From positions 1-26,869 of IMG/VR virus record IMGVR_UViG_3300046000_006306: DNA of 26,869 nucleotides; one strand, written 5' to 3'. The translations under genes were made by a program, and so were the position numbers. The stretch comes from a virus. The notes below the pieces were generated by a model that ran no database searches, had not been told where the DNA came from, and saw nothing but the letters and a program-made list of their open reading frames with translations. Position 1 is the first letter of the stretch; the number at the start of each line of letters is the position of its first letter. Positions 16,361-22,483 of this stretch are shown in pieces.

Positions 16361-16563
16361 TGCGACTGAATGAAATTACCAATCCGCCAGTTGATGTTGC
16401 GGCATTGAAACAAGAACTGGCCGCAAAACAAGCTCGGTTTGAACGACTGGGTGGTATGAGTTATCAATATGCTGATCGCATGATGCCAGATGATTACGAA
16501 GCACAACAATTGCATAGAGAAATTGATTCCCTGTCAAGAAAGATACAAGCCGCAGGTGGCTAA
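16360..16563 (+). CDS. 67-residue small helical phage protein
   Basis: The frame is open further upstream to 16297, but the ATG at 16360 overlaps the previous stop as TAATG and gives the start MRLNEITNPP, like the M-R-x-x-E-I starts of nearby proteins, although without the cleavable Glu. The rest is two charged helices (DVAALKQELAAKQARFERLG and AQQLHREIDSLSRKIQAAGG) with coiled-coil character, joined by a short loop with MSYQYADRMMPDDY. No domain recognised. It is the last gene before a hairpin and a change of promoter, so it probably ends the late virion-protein operon. Confidence 0.6.
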   Translation: MRLNEITNPPVDVAALKQELAAKQARFERLGGMSYQYADRMMPDDYEAQQLHREIDSLSRKIQAAGG

Positions 16564-16573
16564 CCAAACTCAG

Positions 16574-16611
16574 CCTTAGGACCGAGTGGGCGGCTGCTGC
16601 CCGGGCTAAGG
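16574..16611 (+). terminator. Two-part hairpin at end of virion-protein operon, possible terminator
   Basis: Outer stem CCTTAG (16574-16579) pairs with CTAAGG (16606-16611). Inside it, GGGCGG (16588-16593) pairs with CTGCCC (16597-16602) through one G-U pair and a 3-base loop. Ten bases separate the upstream stop from the stem. No run of T follows, so a standard intrinsic terminator is not complete; an mRNA 3' stabiliser or processing site would fit too. The remaining gap to 16649 shows nothing recognisable. Confidence 0.4.
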
Positions 16612-16649
16612 AATTCGCTACTCCACGGCCCAAAGTGAGCAAATTGTCA

Positions 16650-16678
16650 TTGACATGCCACTACTAAAACTGTATACT
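16650..16678 (+). promoter_or_regulatory. Sigma70-type early promoter
   Basis: A perfect -35 TTGACA (16650-16655), a 17-base spacer, and -10 TATACT (16673-16678, one mismatch to TATAAT). Transcription would start near 16685, in or just before a run of seven T. The AGGAGG ribosome-binding site (16688-16693) lies four bases before the ATG at 16698. This marks the switch from late virion genes to early-type genes transcribed by host RNA polymerase. It should drive the dsbA-like gene and perhaps continue to the polymerase. Confidence 0.8.
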
Positions 16679-16697
16679 TGTTTTTTTAGGAGGCTCC

Positions 16698-16955
16698 ATG
16701 AGCAAGACATTTAACGGCGAGCAAAAACTCAAACTCACTCAAATCATCAACGAAGGCATGCAAGTGCTGCATGAAATCGAAACACTCAACGGTGGACTGA
16801 CCGATACCATCAAGGCTGTGGCCGAAGAGCTAGAAATCAAGCCTGCTATTCTCAAGAAGGCCATCAAGCTGGCACACAAGGCTGAGTTTGGTAAAGAGAA
16901 ACAAGATCACGAAACCCTGGAAACTATTTTAGAAACTGTTGGCAAAACTCTTTGA
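16698..16955 (+). CDS. dsbA: DsbA-like small DNA-binding/late-transcription protein
   Basis: 85 residues, close to T4 DsbA (about 89), mostly helical and charged: QKLKLTQIINEGMQVLHEIE, DTIKAVAEELEIKPAILKKA, then KLAHKAEFGKEKQDHETLET. In T4, DsbA is a double-stranded DNA-binding protein linked to late transcription, and the family is common in T4-like aquatic phages. The layout (N-terminal helix pair, E-L-x-I-K-P turn, short terminal helix) fits that family, but similarity is from memory, not alignment. Strong promoter and AGGAGG site directly upstream suggest high early expression. Its stop overlaps the TTG start of the next gene. Another small transcription regulator remains possible. Confidence 0.6.
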   Translation: MSKTFNGEQKLKLTQIINEGMQVLHEIETLNGGLTDTIKAVAEELEIKPAILKKAIKLAHKAEFGKEKQDHETLETILETVGKTL

Positions 16956-17839
16956 CTGTTGTTTATACTGATCAAATTTGGCACAAGTCTCAATGCAGAA
17001 CATTTGAGCAAGATACCTATGCATTGTTTCGTCAAACAGGTATTCCTGTTAGATTAGTTGATGCTGTTGACGTCGCAACATTGACCAGACGTGTGATAAC
17101 CGATAATGTAGTCAGTAGGCCACACATAGGACTATATCCTGAATTCTGGGGCAGTTTTAGTTATCAATCAGAATACAATTCACGCCCTCCAGTTCGATTG
17201 TTTAATTGTTTTATGAATCGAGCATGTACAACTAGGCAAAGTTGGTTTTATCAGTTTGTTCGTAGAAATTTACTGCATGTTGGCTGGATTAGTTTTTTGT
17301 TAGACTATAGAAAACTACCTCCCGGAGTTGTTTCTAAACAGGATCTTTACGAATACAATTACAATCAAGGATATAGCATTTTTGAAGCCGAGCACAATCT
17401 CATGCGAGATCGTGTGCCTTTTTGTAATTTTGAAGGTGACTTAGATCAAGTTGTTGTTGATAGTTGCATAAGTCTTGTGATCGAAACATATTTTGATTGG
17501 CCAGATACTATAGCATTTAGTGAAAAAATATTTAGAGCATTGCAATTGCCACGGCCGATAATATTGTACAGCATGCCAGGATCAGTAGAAGTGCTTCGAA
17601 AGTATGGGTTTGATGTGTGGGACGACATTATTGATCATGCATATGATGTTGAACCTGATCAGATTCAACGTCAAATAAAAATTTTAGATCAATTGTGTCA
17701 ATTAAGAGATTTGACATATACTGATCAGCAATTAGAACAGTTTGAACTTCGCGCACAATACAATAGAGATTTATTACAAAAATTTAGATTGCAATGGCCC
17801 AACAAATTAAAAAACACTTTAGTTCAACTATCTATATAA
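16952..17839 (+). CDS. Paralogue of the minus-strand glycosyltransferase-like protein
   Basis: 295 residues from a TTG that overlaps the previous stop (TTGA); no upstream alternative is better. The N-terminal half has no recognisable motif (RPHIGLYPEFWGSFSYQSEY). The C-terminal part reads AFSEKIFRALQLPRPIILY, then a Gly turn and YGFDVWDDIIDHAYDVEPDQ. This mirrors the S-E-K helix, loop and DESYDTEPDD region of the gene at 9308-10366. The shared part suggests a common glycosyltransferase-like donor-binding half, with diverged N-termini. Codon use here is more AT-rich than in the adjacent polymerase, as in the 20561-21499 gene, which hints at a later acquisition. Function is unknown; its place among replication genes could mean it acts on DNA or on a host target early. 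Confidence 0.55.
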   Translation: MTVVYTDQIWHKSQCRTFEQDTYALFRQTGIPVRLVDAVDVATLTRRVITDNVVSRPHIGLYPEFWGSFSYQSEYNSRPPVRLFNCFMNRACTTRQSWFYQFVRRNLLHVGWISFLLDYRKLPPGVVSKQDLYEYNYNQGYSIFEAEHNLMRDRVPFCNFEGDLDQVVVDSCISLVIETYFDWPDTIAFSEKIFRALQLPRPIILYSMPGSVEVLRKYGFDVWDDIIDHAYDVEPDQIQRQIKILDQLCQLRDLTYTDQQLEQFELRAQYNRDLLQKFRLQWPNKLKNTLVQLSI

Positions 17840-17845
17840 GTAACA

Positions 17846-17903
17846 ATGAGTCGCTCACATTACGAGCATGTATCAAGGCCGGTCCGGCCACAAACGGAGA
17901 ACA
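17846..17903 (+). promoter_or_regulatory. Structured leader of the DNA polymerase gene, candidate autoregulatory operator
   Basis: The 64 bases before the polymerase start hold GCTC (17853-17856) that can pair with GAGC (17864-17867) over a 7-base loop, then the near-perfect palindrome GGCCGGTCCGGCC (17877-17889), ending 14 bases before the ATG and next to the GGAGA ribosome-binding site. T4 and RB69 gp43 repress their own translation by binding a hairpin at this position, so a similar operator is plausible, though the sequence differs. A 23-codon upstream frame (17846-17917, MSRSHYEHVSRPV...) also runs across the polymerase start. Which, if any, matters cannot be told from sequence. Confidence 0.4.
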
Positions 17904-20564
17904 ATGAGTTATATTGACGCACTATTTGATCGTGAGCACGATCGCATTCATGTATTAGAACGCCGCGACGGCGTAAGACAGTACAAAGAGTATCCTGCCA
18001 ACTACATCTTCTATTACGACGACCCTAGGGGCAAATTTCAAAGCATCTATGGCACGCCGGTCAATAGATTTTCATCACGCAACAACAAAGAATTTCGCAA
18101 GGAAGTTCGCAGCCAGTCCGGCAAGCAGTTGTATGAATCGGACATCAACCCCATCTTTAGATGCTTGGAAGAAAACTACAAAGACCAAGACGCTCCGGAA
18201 CTGCATACAGCATTTTTTGACATTGAAGTTGCATTTGACCAAGAACGTGGATTCTCGCCTGTGGCAGATCCGTTCAATCCCATCACTGCCATATCTGTCT
18301 ATTTGGATTGGTTGGATCAGATGATCACCTTGACTGTGCCTCCCAAACACTTGAGTTGGGACACAGCACAAGAGCTGGTGAGTGAGTTTGAAAACACCAT
18401 CTTGTTTGAGCGTGAAGAAGACATGATCAAGATGTTCTTGGATGTGATTGAAGATGCAGATGTGCTTACCGGTTGGAACTCAGAAGGCTATGACATTCCT
18501 TACACAGTGAATCGTACCACACGCATACTCAGCAAGGATGACACACGGCGTTTTTGTTTGTGGGGACAGTTTCCCAAGCAACGCATGTTTGAACGCTTTG
18601 GCGCAGAGAATCAGACCTACGACTTGATTGGTCGTGTGCATATGGACTACATGCAGTTGTATCGCAAGTACACATACGAAGAACGCCACTCATACAGCCT
18701 GGATGCCATTGGCGAATATGAACTGGGCGAACGCAAAACACAGTTTGAAGGCACACTGGATCAGTTGTACAATCAGCACTTCAAGAAGTTCATTGAGTAC
18801 AACCGCCAAGACACTATGATCATTGCCAAGTTGGACAAGAAACTGCGTTTCTTGGATCTAGCCAATGAACTGGCGCATGCCAATACTGTGTTGCTACAAA
18901 CCACAATGGGTGCTGTGGCAGTGACTGAACAGGCCATTATCAACGAAGCGCATGAGCGTGGCATGGTTGTGCCCAATCGCAAGCAACGTCTTACAGATGA
19001 TGACACACAGGCCGCAGGTGCGTATGTGGCATACCCTAAAAAGGGCCTGCACATGTGGATTGGATCAGTGGACATCAACAGTCTATATCCATCTGCAATT
19101 CGTGCCATGAACATGGGTCCAGAAACTGTGGTAGGCCAATTGCGGCAAACCATGACTGATCATTTGATCAAAGCCAACATGGCTAAAGGGCAAAGTTTTG
19201 CGGCTGCATGGGAAGGTTTGTTTGCCAGTTTAGAATACACCGCCGTAATGGAACAACAGCGTGGCACAGAAATTACCATCGACTGGGAAGGTGGCGAAGA
19301 GTCGGTCCACTCAGCTATGGAAATCTGGCACATGATCTTTGATAGCAACCAACCCTGGATCCTCACTGCCAATGGTACCATTCTTACTTACGAGAAGAAA
19401 GGCATTATTCCCGGCTTGCTGGAACGCTGGTATCGTGAACGGCAAGAACTGCAAGCCAAGAAGAAAGAAACCAAGGATGCCAAAGAGATTGCGTTTTGGG
19501 ACAAGCGTCAGTTGGTCAAGAAGATTAACTTGAATAGCTTGTATGGTGCTATTTTGAATCCAGGCTGTAGATTCTTTGACAAGCGTATTGGTCAGTCAAC
19601 CACACTTGCTGGCAGATCAATTGCCAAGCACATGGATGCTCACATCAACGAGTGCATTACAGGCGAATACGATCACACAGGTAAAGCTATCATTTACGGT
19701 GACACAGACTCATGCTATTTTTCTGCATGGCCCATCTTGGAAAAAGAAGTTGCAGAAGGGCGCATGGAATGGTCAAAAGAAACTTGCATCCAACTGTATG
19801 ATTCAATTGCTGATCAAGTTAACGAGAGTTTTCCGGCATTTATGGAACAGGCATTCCATTGTCCCAGAGACATGGGATCCTTGATCAAGGCAGGCCGTGA
19901 ACTGGTTGCTGACCGCAGTTTGTTCATTACCAAGAAGCGTTATGCTGTGAACATCATTGACTTGGAGGGCAAGCGACTGGATGTGGATGGTAAGATTGGC
20001 AAGACCAAGGCCATGGGTTTGGATTTAAAGCGCAGTGATACACCCAAAGTAATTCAAGACTTCCTGTTAGAAATTCTAAATAAAGTACTGGCAGGTACGC
20101 AACGAGATGAAATTATTGAACGCATTAGAGAATTCAAGTATGAGTTCAAAGAGCGTCCTGGCTGGGAGAAAGGGTCGCCCAAGCGTGTGAACAACTTGAC
20201 CAAGTATGCGGCAGAAGAAGCACGTCTTGGCAAAGCCAACATGCCCGGCCACGTTAGAGCCGCAATGAACTGGAATCAAATGCGTAGAATGAATTCAGAC
20301 AACTACTCAATGCAGGTTGTGGATGGTATGAAAACTATTGTGTGCAAACTCAAGTCAAATGCACTTGGATGGACATCAATTGGCTATCCTACAGATGAAC
20401 AACGATTGCCTGCATGGTTTACTGAACTGCCGTTTGACGATGGACTAATGGAAGCAACTGTTGTGGATCAAAAGGTTGACAACTTGTTGGGTGTGTTGGA
20501 GTGGGACCTTGCGTCAGCTACCAACACAGAAAACACTTTTACATCACTATTTTCTTTCGAATGA
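17904..20564 (+). CDS. 43: T4-type family B DNA polymerase (gp43)
   Basis: 886 residues from the ATG at 17904, chosen because it has GGAGA seven bases upstream and follows the leader palindrome; an ATG at 17868 would add 12 residues from the palindrome region. T4 gp43 has 898. Exonuclease motif I is FFDIEVAFD (D106, E108), the next Asp is in GWNSEGYDIP, and motif III is YNRQDTMII. Polymerase motif A is DINSLYPSAI (D390), motif B KKINLNSLYGA (K539-G548) and motif C YGDTDS (D600, D602). All metal-binding residues are present, so both polymerase and proofreading should work. The C-terminus ends FTSLFSFE, resembling a clamp-binding tail for gp45, encoded 1 kb downstream. Stop overlaps the next start (ATGA). 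Central replication enzyme of the phage. Confidence 0.97.
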   Translation: MSYIDALFDREHDRIHVLERRDGVRQYKEYPANYIFYYDDPRGKFQSIYGTPVNRFSSRNNKEFRKEVRSQSGKQLYESDINPIFRCLEENYKDQDAPELHTAFFDIEVAFDQERGFSPVADPFNPITAISVYLDWLDQMITLTVPPKHLSWDTAQELVSEFENTILFEREEDMIKMFLDVIEDADVLTGWNSEGYDIPYTVNRTTRILSKDDTRRFCLWGQFPKQRMFERFGAENQTYDLIGRVHMDYMQLYRKYTYEERHSYSLDAIGEYELGERKTQFEGTLDQLYNQHFKKFIEYNRQDTMIIAKLDKKLRFLDLANELAHANTVLLQTTMGAVAVTEQAIINEAHERGMVVPNRKQRLTDDDTQAAGAYVAYPKKGLHMWIGSVDINSLYPSAIRAMNMGPETVVGQLRQTMTDHLIKANMAKGQSFAAAWEGLFASLEYTAVMEQQRGTEITIDWEGGEESVHSAMEIWHMIFDSNQPWILTANGTILTYEKKGIIPGLLERWYRERQELQAKKKETKDAKEIAFWDKRQLVKKINLNSLYGAILNPGCRFFDKRIGQSTTLAGRSIAKHMDAHINECITGEYDHTGKAIIYGDTDSCYFSAWPILEKEVAEGRMEWSKETCIQLYDSIADQVNESFPAFMEQAFHCPRDMGSLIKAGRELVADRSLFITKKRYAVNIIDLEGKRLDVDGKIGKTKAMGLDLKRSDTPKVIQDFLLEILNKVLAGTQRDEIIERIREFKYEFKERPGWEKGSPKRVNNLTKYAAEEARLGKANMPGHVRAAMNWNQMRRMNSDNYSMQVVDGMKTIVCKLKSNALGWTSIGYPTDEQRLPAWFTELPFDDGLMEATVVDQKVDNLLGVLEWDLASATNTENTFTSLFSFE

Positions 20565-21499
20565 AACTAAGTCAAGTTGTCGCATACTTAAACTGGCTGG
20601 AACGTCCCGACATGGATCCTGCCTATGGTAATATTACTGACAAGTTGGACGATATATTACATGCTGTTAAAAGTCGTGACGTACAGTATCATTCAACGAC
20701 CGCAGAATTAGATGAGCGTTTGCTAGATGTTAGACATTCTATTTCAAAATTTGATCAATCACTTCAAACTCTAAAGCAACAGTTAAGGAACGACGTCAAT
20801 CGTCTAGAGCCCGAATACTATGCAGAAAGTTGGAAGCGATACGAACAAGAAATGTGTTTTGAAACTGTGGAGCACTTGATCAATCGAAAACTACCTATTG
20901 AGTTTAATGATCGTGAAAGTCTACGCAACACAATAAAAAATTATACCGACTGGCGGCTGCCCGGAATGTTCATTGGCGCTCGACAAGAAATGCTAGTGGA
21001 AGACATGGTGCCAATGGATCCTTTATATCTTGTGGATCACAATTGCGAATTGATTGATGTTGCTATGGCTCCGTTTACCAAAGAATATCAAAACAGATTG
21101 AGACCATACGTAATTAACGACTGGAAAGACACAGAAATTTTTACTGCACTGCCTGTCAATCAATTTGGCCTGGTATTTGCCTACAATTATTTTAACTGGA
21201 AACCCATTGAGATGATTGAAAAGTTTTTGATAGAGATATATCAAAAACTACGCCCTGGTGGTGCATTGGTTTTTACCTATAATGAATGCGATAGTTGGCA
21301 TGGCGTTGGTGCTGTAGAAAATGCTTGGATGTGCTACACTCCAGGCAGTCGCATACAAACAATAGCCAGAAGTCTTGGCTATAAAATTATTGAGCAGTAC
21401 ACCGGAACAGGTGACATTGCTTGGTTTGAAATGCGCAAACCTGGAGAAATCCAAAGTCTGCGCGGCGGTCAAGTTTTGGCAAAAGTAATTCGTCAATAA
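20561..21499 (+). CDS. Methyltransferase-like phage protein with N-terminal coiled coil
   Basis: 312 residues from the ATG at 20561, which overlaps the polymerase stop; an upstream extension would lie in the polymerase frame. Residues about 40-95 are a likely coiled coil (AELDERLLDVRHSISKFDQS). The C-terminal half looks like a class I methyltransferase fold: a strand with PLYLVDHNCELIDVAM where motif I/II would be, FGLVFAYNYFNW (motif IV position), LRPGGALVFTYNE (motif VI) and a closing strand IAWFEMRK. The glycine-rich SAM loop (GxGxG) is not visible, so SAM binding is doubtful. It sits between polymerase and clamp; a role in DNA or nucleotide modification is possible but unproven. Confidence 0.55.
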   Translation: MKLSQVVAYLNWLERPDMDPAYGNITDKLDDILHAVKSRDVQYHSTTAELDERLLDVRHSISKFDQSLQTLKQQLRNDVNRLEPEYYAESWKRYEQEMCFETVEHLINRKLPIEFNDRESLRNTIKNYTDWRLPGMFIGARQEMLVEDMVPMDPLYLVDHNCELIDVAMAPFTKEYQNRLRPYVINDWKDTEIFTALPVNQFGLVFAYNYFNWKPIEMIEKFLIEIYQKLRPGGALVFTYNECDSWHGVGAVENAWMCYTPGSRIQTIARSLGYKIIEQYTGTGDIAWFEMRKPGEIQSLRGGQVLAKVIRQ

Positions 21500-21502
21500 T
21501 GA

Positions 21503-21531
21503 TTGCAAATTCTAAATACATCTGTTATAAT
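21503..21531 (+). promoter_or_regulatory. Sigma70-type promoter of the sliding clamp gene
   Basis: TTGCAA (21503-21508, four of six matches to TTGACA, in a row apart from the middle CA) lies 17 bases before a perfect TATAAT (21526-21531). The transcript would start about 21538. An AGGAGAG ribosome-binding site (21541-21547) precedes the ATG at 21552 by 4 bases. The whole 52-base gap is used by this promoter and leader. It probably drives the clamp and the overlapping genes up to about 25619. Confidence 0.75.
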
Positions 21532-21551
21532 CAAACACATAGGAGAGAAAC

Positions 21552-22274
21552 ATGAGAGATTATCTATTAGACTTAGTACAACACACACATGACCTTGGTT
21601 GCATTGACTTGATCAAGATTGTGGGAGATGACAAATCCACACAAATCGTAGGCCTAGCTGAAGACATGAGTGTGGTTGTGGAAGGTGAATTTAAAAACCC
21701 ACACCCAGACTTTGTGGGCACATTTGGCATGCCAAACTTGAGCAAGTTGAAAATTTTATTGAACTTGCAAGAGTACAAAGAAAATGCCAAACTCAGCTTG
21801 AGTCGCCGAGCAGGTGGCGAACCAGATGGCATTAACTTTGAAAATGCCACTGGCGACTTTAAAAACAACTATCGTTTTATGGCTGAAGCTATTGTGACTG
21901 AAAAGCTCAAGACCCCCAAGTTCAAAGGTGTAAACTGGCACATTGAATTTGAGCCCACTGTGGCTGCTATTCAGCGCCTGCGCATGCAAGCACAGGCCAA
22001 TGCCGAGGAACCACACTTCCAGGCCAAGACTGAAAACGGCGACTTGAAGTTTTTCTTCGGTGATCACTCAACACACGCTGGTAACTTTGTGTTCCATCCA
22101 GGTGTTAATGGGCAGTTGAAACGTGCTTGGTCTTGGCCTGCTCAGCAAGTCATGAGCATTCTGGCACTCACAGGTGACAAAACCATTCGCATTAGTGATG
22201 ACGGTGCTGCCAAGATCACAGTGGATTCAGGCATTGCTGTTTACAACTACATTCTGCCTGCACAAAGCAAGTGA
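21552..22274 (+). CDS. 45: T4-type DNA polymerase sliding clamp (gp45)
   Basis: 240 residues (T4 gp45 has 228). Overall features fit the clamp: two similar halves of beta strands and helices, the central EYKENAKLSLSRRAGGEPDG, and the C-terminal half with LKFFFGDHSTHAGNFVFH, AWSWPAQQVMSILALTGDKT and VDSGIAVYNYILP, which I recognise as gp45. The protein forms a ring on DNA that tethers the polymerase and, in T4-like phages, also activates late transcription with gp33 and gp55. The gene has its own strong promoter and AGGAGAG site. Its stop (TGA, 22272-22274) overlaps the following ATG. In T4, gp45 lies beside gp44, gp62 and gp46; here those neighbours are absent from the window. Confidence 0.93.
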   Translation: MRDYLLDLVQHTHDLGCIDLIKIVGDDKSTQIVGLAEDMSVVVEGEFKNPHPDFVGTFGMPNLSKLKILLNLQEYKENAKLSLSRRAGGEPDGINFENATGDFKNNYRFMAEAIVTEKLKTPKFKGVNWHIEFEPTVAAIQRLRMQAQANAEEPHFQAKTENGDLKFFFGDHSTHAGNFVFHPGVNGQLKRAWSWPAQQVMSILALTGDKTIRISDDGAAKITVDSGIAVYNYILPAQSK

Positions 22275-22483
22275 TGGAAACACAAAAAAGAACAATCACT
22301 AGAATGGTAACATACAGGATTACTGCCTGGCTGTTTACCATACTATGGACTTACATGTTCACTAGTGATATTGGCAATGCAACTGGATTTGCCACAGCAT
22401 TGCATGTCTTGCTTAGTATTGATTATTACATACACGAACGAATCTGGCTTAAAATAAAGTGGGGTCGAATTGACTCAAGATAA
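22274..22483 (+). CDS. DUF2061-like small membrane protein
   Basis: 69 residues from ATG 22274 (an adjacent GTG at 22271 would add one residue). Two hydrophobic helices, ITAWLFTILWTYMFTSD and ATGFATALHVLLSIDYYI, are joined by a short Gly/Asn loop and flanked by basic residues. The C-terminal YYIHERIWLKIKWG matches the DUF2061 pattern of a Tyr/His/Glu/Trp box after the second helix; the Arg-rich start fits as well. Such proteins are inner-membrane and of unknown function, and are not rare in aquatic phages. It overlaps the clamp stop and the TTG start of the next gene, so it is co-translated with them. No catalytic motif. Confidence 0.7.
   Translation: METQKRTITRMVTYRITAWLFTILWTYMFTSDIGNATGFATALHVLLSIDYYIHERIWLKIKWGRIDSR

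Noticed and set aside
16564-16640. tRNA gene in the GC-rich intergenic piece
   Set aside because: The stems do not form a cloverleaf, and there is no anticodon arm or T-arm GTTC motif; a simple two-part hairpin explains it.
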